Of a stretch of 64,000 nucleotides of DNA, positions 1 through 8,443 are shown one piece after another. The stretch comes from Photobacterium arenosum (GTDB lineage Bacteria; Pseudomonadota; Gammaproteobacteria; Enterobacterales; Vibrionaceae): the NCBI RefSeq assembly GCF_014841115.1, contig NZ_JACYTP010000007.1, positions 159,267-223,266 on the forward strand, given 5' to 3'. Under the pieces are notes generated by a model. It was given only the letters and a program-made list of their open reading frames with translations. It was not told where the DNA came from and did not search any database. The stretch's first letter is position 1. Each line of letters begins with the position of its first letter. The translations under genes were made by a program, and so were the position numbers.

Positions 1-240
1 ACATTTTGTGTCACGGCAGATGATATGACAATCCTCAAAATGAAAGAAAGGGATATTGATTTATATTTAAATGAGACAACACATCATATATATGCTATCC
101 AAAGCAGTCATTTTGCATCAGTGCAATTTCATTTGGAATCATTCTTAACGATTAATGGCCCACAACTTCTTGATTACTTTGTGAAGCCTCTCTTGAATTA
201 TCAGTATTTTAAGGAAGCAGAAGTATGCGCAGCCATCTAA
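1..240 (+). CDS. phzE: PhzE, C-terminal end of the glutamine amidotransferase domain (5' truncated by window)
   Basis: The frame is open from base 1, so only the last 79 codons are present. The end of a class I glutamine amidotransferase domain is visible: ASVQF-H-x-E-S, carrying the His and Glu of the Cys-His-Glu triad. The normal FHPES is FHLES here. In phenazine pathways PhzE converts chorismate plus glutamine-derived ammonia to 2-amino-2-deoxyisochorismate. The family assignment rests on this domain plus the directly following phzF and phzG; an anthranilate or aminodeoxychorismate synthase would look the same in so short a piece. The gene overlaps phzF by 16 bases, implying translational coupling. 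The rest of the gene and probably phzA/B/D lie upstream of the window. Confidence 0.75.
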   Translation, partial: TFCVTADDMTILKMKERDIDLYLNETTHHIYAIQSSHFASVQFHLESFLTINGPQLLDYFVKPLLNYQYFKEAEVCAAI

Positions 241-1076
241 ATTTAGAATATGGTGTGTTTAATGCTTTTACACACTCGCCAATCTCTGGAAATCCTGTGG
301 CAGTTTTTCATGAGTCTGAACAGTTGTCAGCATCATTCATGCAGTCCATTGCTAGTCAATTACAGTTATCTGAAACGACTTTTCTTCAGACGAGTCATGA
401 TAAAAAAAATGTGGAAGTTCGCATTTTTACACCGGTGAATGAATTACCTTTTGCTGGTCATCCATTAATGGGCACTGCTGCTGCATATGCAAGAAAGTAC
501 AACGTTAATGATTTTGTATTCCATACAAAAAAGGGGTCCGCATCTGTCTCAGTCAAACATATATCTGATGATGTGAGTGAAGTGGAGATGTCGGTTCCTC
601 TTGCAACGTCACAACCCTTTTCTGAGAAAGAGAAATTACTAAAAGCATTAGGTTTGGAAAGATCTGAATTACCCATTGAAATTTATGATGCAGGTGCCAG
701 GCATGTTTTGGTTTCTGTGAGTGATAAATCTGTGTTACATCAGATTAAACCCAATCATAGCGCGCTTGAAGCATTCGAAAATATGGCAATTAATTGTTTT
801 TGCTGGGATGGAGATAGTATCGAAAATCGAATGTTTTCACCAGCCTATGGCGTTAAAGAAGATGCTGGTACGGGCTCTGTGGTATGGCCAATAGTGCAAC
901 ACCTGATTCAATATGGCCAGTTTTCAGTCGATAAAAAACTGAGGATACTGCAAGGGACACAACTGAGGCGGCAATGTGAAATGTATGGTGAAATTAAATC
1001 TGATCAAGGCACCGAAACCCATGCAATATTATCCGGGGATGTTTATTATTTCTCGGACTGTAAAGCCAGAATTTAA
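225..1076 (+). CDS. phzF: PhzF, trans-2,3-dihydro-3-hydroxyanthranilate isomerase
   Basis: 283 residues, the normal length for PhzF. The protein has the two-lobed diaminopimelate-epimerase-like fold signature. The SGNPVAV loop is at about residues 21-27. The general acid/base Glu50 sits in QLSETTF (equivalent to Glu45 of Pseudomonas PhzF), His79 in PFAGHP, and the EDAGTGSV glycine-rich loop with its Asp lies near residue 217. PhzF isomerises DHHA to the ketone that dimerises to the phenazine skeleton. The start at 225 has an AAGGAAG ribosome site a few bases upstream and overlaps the end of phzE. It is followed by phzG after 20 bases. Related PhzF-family proteins of unknown role exist, but the neighbourhood makes a phenazine role very likely. 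Confidence 0.9.
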   Translation: MRSHLNLEYGVFNAFTHSPISGNPVAVFHESEQLSASFMQSIASQLQLSETTFLQTSHDKKNVEVRIFTPVNELPFAGHPLMGTAAAYARKYNVNDFVFHTKKGSASVSVKHISDDVSEVEMSVPLATSQPFSEKEKLLKALGLERSELPIEIYDAGARHVLVSVSDKSVLHQIKPNHSALEAFENMAINCFCWDGDSIENRMFSPAYGVKEDAGTGSVVWPIVQHLIQYGQFSVDKKLRILQGTQLRRQCEMYGEIKSDQGTETHAILSGDVYYFSDCKARI

Positions 1077-1096
1077 TTAATTTAAAGAGATAGAAA

Positions 1097-1726
1097 ATGA
1101 GTAGACTTGAGTCATTAACAGGACGATTGAATTTACCATTTCCACAATATGATAATCCACCAGCCTCACCCAAAGAAATAATAAACCAATGGGTATGCCG
1201 AGCCCGATCTGGTGATGTTAGAGAACCTGATGCTTATACACTTTCGACATGTAATGCTGCTGGTGAAATAACAATGAGAACAATGTTTCCGATCGGAATA
1301 GACGGTGAGGTGATGCTATTTTCAACGCATAGTTGTAGCCGAAAAGGGAGTGATATCAGAGAGAGTGGTATCGCGAGTGCACATATTTACTGGCGTGAAC
1401 TCGGCCGCCAGTTAAGTGTTTCAGGTACAATGAGTTTAGCGGATGAATCGATCGCTGAATCGGCATGGAATGCACGTGATGCTGCTTATGATCCTGTTTC
1501 TGTTGTGTCTCATCAAAGTGAAATTCTTAATGATATTTATTCATTTTCCAGAGATATCCAGGGATATGAAAATCAAGGGAAACAACCAAAGCCTGAACGT
1601 TTTGTTGTTTATGCGTTGAAAATTAATCGTTGTGAATTTTGGTCGGCAACCCAAGACCGTATTCATCAAAGATTAGTTTATACATTGACTGAAAAAGGAT
1701 GGTACTGTGAAAGATTACAGCCATGA
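1097..1726 (+). CDS. phzG: PhzG-type FMN-dependent oxidase
   Basis: 209 residues with pyridoxamine 5'-phosphate oxidase (PNPOx) fold features: a TLSTCNAAGEITMRTM strand, a STHSCSRKGSDI loop matching the FMN phosphate-binding region, and a C-terminal FWSATQDRIHQRL segment matching the PNPOx C-terminal WxxxxxRLHxR motif. In phenazine biosynthesis PhzG oxidises the unstable hexahydro-/tetrahydrophenazine carboxylates made after PhzF and PhzA/B. A true pdxH would not be expected between phzF and a carboxylate-activating enzyme, so PhzG is preferred. Its last 20 bases overlap the next gene, whose ribosome site lies inside phzG. Confidence 0.88.
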   Translation: MSRLESLTGRLNLPFPQYDNPPASPKEIINQWVCRARSGDVREPDAYTLSTCNAAGEITMRTMFPIGIDGEVMLFSTHSCSRKGSDIRESGIASAHIYWRELGRQLSVSGTMSLADESIAESAWNARDAAYDPVSVVSHQSEILNDIYSFSRDIQGYENQGKQPKPERFVVYALKINRCEFWSATQDRIHQRLVYTLTEKGWYCERLQP

Positions 1727-2807
1727 TCTGAACGAAATGAATGAAATTGAAAATTTGAATAAATCTGAACTTTTTCTTCAGTCAATAATTATGTGGCATT
1801 TTTCTGAGGAGACAGGGTCTGAGTTCTGGTTGAAAATACGTCATGAGTTAGAGTTTGACCCAATTAAGGAAGTTAAAACTTTCAGCGATTTGAAGAAGTT
1901 TCCTGATTTTTCTGAACGTTTAAGAACGGTTCCTGTCGAGCAATTAATTCCACGTGGATTGAAAGATGATGAGAATTTTTCAGTTTATGAAAGTGGAGGA
2001 ACCACTGGGGCACCTAAGTATGTGATAGCCTATGATGAATGGATTAATAATCTTGTAGACTGGCGTATGTCCTCTTATAAAAACCGTCCGGGTCGCCCTA
2101 CAGGGAATACATTGGCTGCGGTTCCTACAGGGCCACATATTGTTGGTGCTATTAATAAAGTCCGAGCTAAAGCATTAGGTGGCGTATTTTTTTCGATTGA
2201 TATTGACCCCCGCTGGGTAAAACAGTTGATCGCGAAAAGTGAAATGCAGTCAGTTCGGAGTTACTCATCTCATTTAGTTGATCAGATCAGAAATACGCTG
2301 ATGTCTCAACATATTCGCTTTCTTGTCACCACTCCACCAATTTTGCGAGCCCTGCTCAAAGACGAATCTTTGGTAGAGCATATGCGGAAAACACTTGTTC
2401 AGATTACTTTAGGTGGAACAGAAATTGATCTGGATGAAGTTAAATTTATTGCAACAGAAATTTTGCCTGAATGTGAATTCAGCGCGAGCTATGGAAGCAC
2501 TTCAGCATTAGGTGTTTCTCGTTCTTCACTGATTCATCGTGAGAGCTTATATGTGGAATACGACAATTATAGTCCGTTTATTACGTATGAAGTTGTCGAT
2601 GCTGCAACACGAGAGCCCGTCAATTATGGTCAGCGGGGACAAGTTATTGTGTCTCATTTAAGCAGATATGCGTTTTATCCACGTGTTATTGAACGTGATA
2701 CTGCGATCAGATTAGAAGGAAAACCGGGCCAAATTGGCGATAGACTGGCTAATATTTCACCCGTGCGTGTTGTCGAGGGTAATCAAGTGATTGAGGGTGT
2801 CTACTGA
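1707..2807 (+). CDS. EhpF/PaaK-like adenylate-forming enzyme (phenazine carboxylate activation)
   Basis: 366 residues, shorter than usual ANL ligases (about 430-550), so the mobile C-terminal domain is probably reduced or absent, as described for EhpF of the D-alanylgriseoluteic acid pathway. The ATP P-loop is YESGGTTGAPK at residues 94-104, and a second nucleotide motif ASYGSTS lies near residue 264. The start is GTG at 1707 with AAGGA seven bases upstream, overlapping phzG; an ATG at 1737 is a weaker alternative. The stop overlaps the next ATG (TGATG). The pairing with a LuxC-like reductase suggests that it activates a phenazine carboxyl group for reduction. LuxE (acyl-protein synthetase) is the other relative with a reductase partner, but no luxAB is present. 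Confidence 0.8.
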   Translation: MKDYSHDLNEMNEIENLNKSELFLQSIIMWHFSEETGSEFWLKIRHELEFDPIKEVKTFSDLKKFPDFSERLRTVPVEQLIPRGLKDDENFSVYESGGTTGAPKYVIAYDEWINNLVDWRMSSYKNRPGRPTGNTLAAVPTGPHIVGAINKVRAKALGGVFFSIDIDPRWVKQLIAKSEMQSVRSYSSHLVDQIRNTLMSQHIRFLVTTPPILRALLKDESLVEHMRKTLVQITLGGTEIDLDEVKFIATEILPECEFSASYGSTSALGVSRSSLIHRESLYVEYDNYSPFITYEVVDAATREPVNYGQRGQVIVSHLSRYAFYPRVIERDTAIRLEGKPGQIGDRLANISPVRVVEGNQVIEGVY

Positions 2808-4189
2808 TGGGCACAGAAAAGCTGTCTTTGTCCGAAGTGCCAACGATTAAAGCGATCACTCCTGTTAGCCAAGGCAATATCACACGTTACGTGACTGTTT
2901 CTGATATTACAGGTAAAGATTTCGCTCATTTAATTCAATTACCCAGAATGTTTATCATTCATGCAGTGAATACGCTTCGCAAAGGCAAACAACTAACGGC
3001 TGATGAGCGAAAAATTGCCTTAAAAAAAGCTGGTCAGCTTTTTCATTCAGGTACAGTCTGCGGGTTCAATCCGGACGATTATGTCAATCAAGTTGTTTCT
3101 GTCACCGGCTTACCAGAAGGAGTTGTAAAGAAGGCTCTTCAAAAGATTGGTGATGCCACCTCACATGCTTTTCGTGACTCAGCATTGGGTATCGCTAAAG
3201 GCGTCCCAGATGCTTACTCAGATCAGGTGAAACAAAGCGGTTGTGCGCAGGTTGTTCGAAAAGGGGCAGTATTAGCTGTCGTCGCGCCAGGAAATGGAAC
3301 AGGGGTTCATGCGCTTTGGCCGCAGGCTATCGCATTGGGATATCGCGTTGTGATAAGACCATCAGAACGTGAGCCATGGACAGCGCAGCGATTAGTCCAA
3401 GCTTTGACTGAGTCTGGGCTTGCTGATTATGTTGTCATGTTGCCAACCGCTCATGACGGCGTTGAGGAAATCATTGAAGCGGCAGATCTGAGCATCGTGT
3501 ATGGCGGAGAAGACACCGTGATTCGGTATGAAAACCGTTCTGATGTTCTGGTGCAAGGGCCAGGCAGATCCAAAATGGTGATTGGGGATGATTATCCTCA
3601 GCAAGATGCTTTCGAGCTTGTTTTTGAATCCGTCCTTGGTTTAGGGGGCGCAGCATGTGTCTGCACGAGCTGTGTCTTCATTGAAGGTGATGCCGCAGCG
3701 TTTGCCCGTGCTTTTCAGGATTATGTGTACAATCGGCTGCAGGATCCGCAAGAGAGAGAGCGTTATCTTCCTCAATTGTCATCTCACCGTTATGACTGGT
3801 GGTTACAGCAAGTTGAGCAGTATCAGGGTTTTATATTCAGTAAGCCGGAAGTGTTTTCACTAAAATCGGGCACCAGACAAGTCATGCCATTGGTCATGCT
3901 GGCTGATTCAACAGATCAGCCCATCGTCCAACTTGAATTGCCTGTTGCATCGGTGACATTTGTGCCATTTCAACATCAGGCGTGTTTATCATTTTTAGCG
4001 CCAGCACTTGTTGTCTCGGTTGCGACAAAGAAAGCGACTTTGATTCAGTCGATCAGTGAGATCCCGGAGATTAGAAACCTATACATTGGTCAGGTTCCTA
4101 CAATCTGGATGCAAGCCCATGTCCCTCATGATGGGTATATTGCTGAGTTTTTAACACGGTCAAGGGGGTATCGAGTCGATTTTGGTTGA
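2807..4189 (+). CDS. LuxC-like acyl(-CoA/-AMP) reductase, probable phenazine-carboxylate reductase
   Basis: 460 residues of the aldehyde dehydrogenase superfamily, closest in layout to LuxC acyl-CoA reductases. A Rossmann-type stretch VLAVVAPGNGTGVHALWPQ spans about residues 157-175, and a cysteine-rich active-site segment GLGGAACVCTSC spans about 279-290, which should hold the catalytic Cys. It starts one base before the end of the preceding activating enzyme (TGATG), so the two are translationally coupled and likely form one carboxyl-to-aldehyde module. In the known griseoluteic acid pathway one carboxyl of phenazine-1,6-dicarboxylate is reduced this way. The substrate assignment is inference from that pathway; the fold assignment is firm. 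Confidence 0.82.
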   Translation: MGTEKLSLSEVPTIKAITPVSQGNITRYVTVSDITGKDFAHLIQLPRMFIIHAVNTLRKGKQLTADERKIALKKAGQLFHSGTVCGFNPDDYVNQVVSVTGLPEGVVKKALQKIGDATSHAFRDSALGIAKGVPDAYSDQVKQSGCAQVVRKGAVLAVVAPGNGTGVHALWPQAIALGYRVVIRPSEREPWTAQRLVQALTESGLADYVVMLPTAHDGVEEIIEAADLSIVYGGEDTVIRYENRSDVLVQGPGRSKMVIGDDYPQQDAFELVFESVLGLGGAACVCTSCVFIEGDAAAFARAFQDYVYNRLQDPQERERYLPQLSSHRYDWWLQQVEQYQGFIFSKPEVFSLKSGTRQVMPLVMLADSTDQPIVQLELPVASVTFVPFQHQACLSFLAPALVVSVATKKATLIQSISEIPEIRNLYIGQVPTIWMQAHVPHDGYIAEFLTRSRGYRVDFG

Positions 4190-4259
4190 GCGGTAAGTTT
4201 TATTCGATGCTTCGTATCAGAAGTTTAATTTCAATTGAGCATTTAATAGCGAATGATGT

Positions 4260-4949
4260 ATGAATAACCCAACAGTAAATGAATTTGATAAAGCGGATTT
4301 TCAAGGTGTTTACGAAGGTAAAACATTAATAAGCAGTGCAGAAATAACTGCCGTTCCTTGGGATATTGGTCAACCACAACCGGTAGTTCAGGGTATTCTG
4401 GAAAAAGGTAAGAAAAACAGGTTGCTGGATGTTGGTTGTGGATTGGGCCTGAACGCGAAGCAAGCGAATGATTTGGGATATCAGGTCACTGCGATTGATA
4501 GCGCAGCAAAAGCGATTGAACATTGTTTAAATGTTCATCAGGAGACAGCCATTCAATTTCAATTAGCGAATGCTTGCGATACAGGTCTCAATGAAAAATT
4601 TGATATTATCTTAGACTCAGCTGTTTATCATTCTATTCCATCGAGTGACAGAAGCGCTTATATGAAAGAAATGCGGCGTTTGGCGCATGATGACGCTGAA
4701 TTTCATTTAATCACATTTGCGCCATCACAACATGGAATGCCGAAACCTTTAGCAATTGAATTGTCAGAGATTATACAATTGGCCGAAATAAATGACTGGG
4801 CAATTCAATTTGTTGAAAGGGTGACATATAAAGGAAATGCAGGGGCTATTTCTGATTTCCAAAAGAAAAAGAGCCTCAGCATACTTACTGATGAAAATGG
4901 ATTAACTTGTTTACCAAGCTGGCACGTTATTCTCAAAGTAAAAATCTGA
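4260..4949 (+). CDS. SAM-dependent class I methyltransferase (probable phenazine O-methyltransferase)
   Basis: 229 residues. Motif I, LLDVGCGLGLNAKQA, spans about residues 55-69 and is followed by an acidic motif II, VTAID. A Rossmann-fold methyltransferase domain fills most of the protein and there is no signal peptide or membrane segment. It sits 70 bases after the reductase and 25 before the exporter in the same direction. Griseoluteic acid carries one methoxy group, so this is the natural candidate for that step. The ribosome site is poor: only an AT-rich leader precedes the ATG at 4260. A small-molecule C- or N-methyltransferase is possible on sequence alone. Confidence 0.82.
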   Translation: MNNPTVNEFDKADFQGVYEGKTLISSAEITAVPWDIGQPQPVVQGILEKGKKNRLLDVGCGLGLNAKQANDLGYQVTAIDSAAKAIEHCLNVHQETAIQFQLANACDTGLNEKFDIILDSAVYHSIPSSDRSAYMKEMRRLAHDDAEFHLITFAPSQHGMPKPLAIELSEIIQLAEINDWAIQFVERVTYKGNAGAISDFQKKKSLSILTDENGLTCLPSWHVILKVKI

Positions 4950-4974
4950 AAACTCACTGAACTAGGATCTGAAT

Positions 4975-6405
4975 ATGAGTCAGAATAAAATGGCCTTTGG
5001 TGGTCTGTGTCTTGGATTTTTTATCGTGATGATGGATACAACCACTGTACCATTGATTTATACATCATTAATTAAAGACTTTGGTGTAACCCCTGCGATG
5101 GCTGCGTGGGTGAATAACAGCTATTTAATTGCTTATGCAGCATTTCTGCTATTGGGTGGGCGCCTTGGCGATGCATACAATCGAAAAATTCTGGTATCGA
5201 GCGCATTACTCCTCCTCTCATTTGGCGCTTTGCTCAGTGGTTATGGAGAAACGTTAAATCAGGTCATCATAGGTCGTGCCATCATGGGTGTTGGTGCTGG
5301 TTTATTAACACCTCAAAGTATGGCTTTTATTTCCATTATCTTTGCTGAAGGTGGCAGGGGAAAAGCATTTGGTATCTGGGGTGCTGTGGCAGGGATAGCG
5401 ACGGCAACAGGCCCGGTTGTGACGCAATTCTTCTTACAGGTGTCTGACTGGCGATGGGTTATGTGGATTAATATACCTGTCGCTATGATTGGACTGTTGG
5501 TGACATCAATCTATTTACCAAAGACAGAAGGGAATGGCCTGAAGTTGAAAGAGTTCGTGTTTAACGGATTATTCAGTTTTTCTATTGCCATTGTCATTCT
5601 CAGTTTACAACTGATTCATGAGAGTGCTGAAAACATCTATAAGGTTCTGGCGTTTTTAGCGCTTGGTGTTTTAGGCACATTCTGGTTATTAAGACATGAG
5701 ATTTCTCATCGGTCTGCATATGTTTTACCTTTTGAAATCTGGAAAGACAGAAAATTTATGAGAACGTGTCTTATCTCAGGTTTATTAGGTTTAGGACTGA
5801 CGTCTCTTTATTTGCCGCTGGCCTATCTCATTGAGTTAAGAATGAATTTTGGTCCTGTTTTTATCAGCATCATAATGGTGACAATTGCGTTGGCGAATGC
5901 GGTCGTCGGGCCAGTTGCAGGCAGTCTTTCGGATAAAATAGAACCTGAAGTAATTATTCGTTATGGCCTTTTATCGCTTGCTTTCTCTGCTTTGCTCTTA
6001 GGGGGGGTTGGTCTCACTATGGCAGGCGGATTGAATGCATTTGTCATGACGGTGATCGCAATGACTTTTGCAGGAATAGGAACGGGTTTGGCTTTTGCAC
6101 CTTTGGCAAACCTCGCTTTAAGAGATATATCACCGCAGGTTATTGGTCGCGCTGCTGCATTTTTTAATAGTACACGTCAATTATTAAGTGCACTTGGGAG
6201 CGTCATTGTTGCATTGCTTTTTGATTATATGGTTCGAAATAATCAGCTATTTGGTCTTACCGAAGGAAATGCTTTACAGCCCTATTCTCCAGTCGTCGCT
6301 TATGCAGCTTTCGCTTGTTTACTGGTCATCGCTGGCTGTGTCGGCCTGGGCGCTTGGTTATCTCGTGAGCATACAGAAACGGAAAATGAAACGGTGCAAA
6401 GTTAA
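4975..6405 (+). CDS. MFS drug exporter, DHA2 (14-TM) type
   Basis: 476 residues, strongly hydrophobic throughout with about 14 predicted membrane helices. The signatures are MDTTTVPL in TM1 (the DHA2 D-x-T motif), a loop 2-3 motif GGRLGDAYNRK, and motif C-like GIATATGPV in TM5. This is the EmrB/QacA type of proton-driven exporter, located in the inner membrane. Its position inside the phenazine genes suggests product export and self-resistance, comparable to the transporter of the ehp cluster. An AGGATCTGA ribosome site precedes the ATG. The SDR gene follows after 22 bases. Confidence 0.9.
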   Translation: MSQNKMAFGGLCLGFFIVMMDTTTVPLIYTSLIKDFGVTPAMAAWVNNSYLIAYAAFLLLGGRLGDAYNRKILVSSALLLLSFGALLSGYGETLNQVIIGRAIMGVGAGLLTPQSMAFISIIFAEGGRGKAFGIWGAVAGIATATGPVVTQFFLQVSDWRWVMWINIPVAMIGLLVTSIYLPKTEGNGLKLKEFVFNGLFSFSIAIVILSLQLIHESAENIYKVLAFLALGVLGTFWLLRHEISHRSAYVLPFEIWKDRKFMRTCLISGLLGLGLTSLYLPLAYLIELRMNFGPVFISIIMVTIALANAVVGPVAGSLSDKIEPEVIIRYGLLSLAFSALLLGGVGLTMAGGLNAFVMTVIAMTFAGIGTGLAFAPLANLALRDISPQVIGRAAAFFNSTRQLLSALGSVIVALLFDYMVRNNQLFGLTEGNALQPYSPVVAYAAFACLLVIAGCVGLGAWLSREHTETENETVQS

Positions 6406-6427
6406 GAACCATTAAGGGACAAATACT

Positions 6428-7225
6428 ATGAATATCTGGGTTGTGAGTGGTTGCTCCAGCGGACTTGGTCGTACATGGACTGAATCTATTATCAATGAAC
6501 GAAAGGAAATCGTGATCGGAATTACTCGCTCTGAAGCATCAGCAGAAGAGATGGTCTCACTTTATTCGGAACGATTTATTCCTTGTATTGCTGATGTTCG
6601 TGATGAAAAAAGTCTGAAAGAACAGCTGACGGCATTAGCCCATCAAATTGGTACGCCAAATCGCGTGGTAACGTGTGCTGGCTATGCACAATTTGGGACA
6701 CTGGAAGACTTATCTAATCAGCAACTGAGAGAGCAGTTCGAAACGAACATTGAAGGAACGCTGAACGTCATCAGGCCGTTACTGCCATTGATGCGGACTT
6801 TGGAAGAAGCAAGAATTTTGTTGGTTTCCAGTATGAGTGGTGTTGCTTGCTGGCCACTGTTGGGTGCTTATCAGATGAGTAAGTATGCCATTGAAGCATT
6901 AGGTGAAACCATGAGACTCGAACTTGAAGATACACCTATTCAGATTGGCATTATCGAGCCGGGTCCGCATAAAACCGGCTGGGCAACTGTTTCCGCAAAA
7001 AGGCAGAAGGTGAGTGATTACTATGACGAAGAAGCCCTGAAAAGTCGCGTGAGCTGTGGCTTTCAAGTGGAAGACCCGACAGCAAGTTTACCTTTTTTCT
7101 GGCATATGTTTGATCAAACCCAAATGCCGCTGAGAATTGCAACTTCAAAACCATTTGTTGACATGGTATGTGAAAAATCAATGGAAAACATGCAGTTACT
7201 GAGAGGTTCCTTTGAGCAATTATAA
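6428..7225 (+). CDS. Short-chain dehydrogenase/reductase
   Basis: 265 residues of a classical SDR. The cofactor motif SGCSSGLGR (TGxxxGxG type) is at residues 7-15, CAGYA stands for NNAG near residue 83, the catalytic Ser is in VSSMSG near 139, and YQMSK (Tyr and Lys) is at about 153-157. NAD(P)-dependent oxidoreduction of a carbonyl or alcohol is expected. In this cluster the obvious task is reduction of the phenazine aldehyde made by the upstream activation/reduction pair to the hydroxymethyl group. The gene overlaps the next one by 14 bases. The exact substrate is inference. Confidence 0.87.
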   Translation: MNIWVVSGCSSGLGRTWTESIINERKEIVIGITRSEASAEEMVSLYSERFIPCIADVRDEKSLKEQLTALAHQIGTPNRVVTCAGYAQFGTLEDLSNQQLREQFETNIEGTLNVIRPLLPLMRTLEEARILLVSSMSGVACWPLLGAYQMSKYAIEALGETMRLELEDTPIQIGIIEPGPHKTGWATVSAKRQKVSDYYDEEALKSRVSCGFQVEDPTASLPFFWHMFDQTQMPLRIATSKPFVDMVCEKSMENMQLLRGSFEQL

Positions 7226-8372
7226 CGATGTGCTACACACAAACTTGAGCGACAATATTAATGCTTTGATTGCATCCTATGCGCTCGAAGATGGTTCTGA
7301 ATTATTGTCAAGGCAGACGATTCAAGCTCTCCAGAATAGCCCGTTACTGAGAATTCTTGACGAGAGCCCATTGAATGGCCCAGGCCTGTTGGGTGATGTG
7401 GTTTCTGTTTGTCGGTCTCTTGGCAAGATAGATGCTTCACTTGGCTGGCTCGTTGGTGTTTCGAATTCTTCATGGTCAATGAAAGCAAATTTTGATCTTC
7501 CTGAGACTGTTCTAGCGAACATGAATGAGAATTCGATGCTGTCAATGGTTCTGGGGCGCCCCGGTACTCTAGTTCCTGACAAAAATGGCGCAGGATGGCG
7601 CTTAAATGGGGAGTGGAAGTATGCATCCGGTTATCCATTGTCATCCTACTTTTTCGGTTTGGCTGCAACAAAAGAGGGGATTGTGAAAGTTGTTGTTATG
7701 CCGTCTCAGGCACTCAAGATCACTTCACCCTGGCATTCAACCGGATTACATGGCACACAAAGTGTCACGATTCAAGCGTGTGATGCCATGATCCCTGAAT
7801 CATTCTCTGTGAATTATCAGCCAATATTGCATGGCAGTTTGAATGGCCGATTTGAAGGGCGCTCGTACGCTGGGTATTTCACCGGCGTGTTGATGAACTG
7901 CCTTGTTGGCACAATTTTAGGTGCAACCGAATCTGCACTTGATTATGTGGTGGCCAGTTTGCAGCGGCCAATCGGTGGCAGTACTTATGCCTCGATGCGA
8001 GACTCGGGTCCTGTCAGGTACGAATTAGGCCGTTTGAAAAGCAATTTAGATCTACTGATACGTGCGGCAGAGTATAACGCCAGCATCGTTGATTATGCCG
8101 TTGACAATGCGGCGACTCCTTTATCGAATAAGGACCGGGTTGAGATTCGAGCCAGAGCGACTCAGGTTATGAAAGGCTGTACTGAGATCGTTCAATCTTT
8201 GTTGTGGATTTATGGTTCGTCCGGCTTGGATACTAGTTGCCCGCTTGAGAAAATCTGGCGTGATGTGAATGTCGGGGCTCGGCATGGCGGCTTTTCAAAG
8301 TTAATTCCAGAGGAAATGATTGGACTGACGTTGCTCAATGCTGATCCGGTTTCACTGTCAAGAATGTTTTAA
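7212..8372 (+). CDS. Acyl-CoA dehydrogenase-fold flavin monooxygenase (probable phenazine hydroxylase)
   Basis: 386 residues with the acyl-CoA dehydrogenase/HpaB (group D flavin monooxygenase) layout: an N-terminal helical domain (ALQNSPLLRILDESPLNG), a middle beta-domain (GAGWRLNGEWKYASG, near residues 120-135) and a C-terminal helical bundle ending in CPLEKIWRDVNVGARHGGFS. The last segment resembles the substrate-end loop of DszC/HsaA-type hydroxylases. The reading start is a TTG at 7212 with GAGAGG five bases upstream; no better start is near. Griseoluteic-type phenazines need a ring hydroxylation before O-methylation, and this is the only oxygenase in the visible cluster. A dedicated flavin reductase is not seen nearby. 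Confidence 0.78.
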   Translation: MSNYNDVLHTNLSDNINALIASYALEDGSELLSRQTIQALQNSPLLRILDESPLNGPGLLGDVVSVCRSLGKIDASLGWLVGVSNSSWSMKANFDLPETVLANMNENSMLSMVLGRPGTLVPDKNGAGWRLNGEWKYASGYPLSSYFFGLAATKEGIVKVVVMPSQALKITSPWHSTGLHGTQSVTIQACDAMIPESFSVNYQPILHGSLNGRFEGRSYAGYFTGVLMNCLVGTILGATESALDYVVASLQRPIGGSTYASMRDSGPVRYELGRLKSNLDLLIRAAEYNASIVDYAVDNAATPLSNKDRVEIRARATQVMKGCTEIVQSLLWIYGSSGLDTSCPLEKIWRDVNVGARHGGFSKLIPEEMIGLTLLNADPVSLSRMF

Positions 8373-8443
8373 TCGTTCATCTCTCATACAGCATCGTGTC
8401 AAATTAGTAATGTCTGTATGAGAGGTATTAATATGGAAATGAT

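Noticed and set aside
1707..4189. Bioluminescence (lux) operon fragment, because of LuxE- and LuxC-like neighbours
   Set aside because: No luxA, luxB, luxD or luxG is present, and the surrounding genes are phenazine genes; the ehp-type explanation fits all of them.
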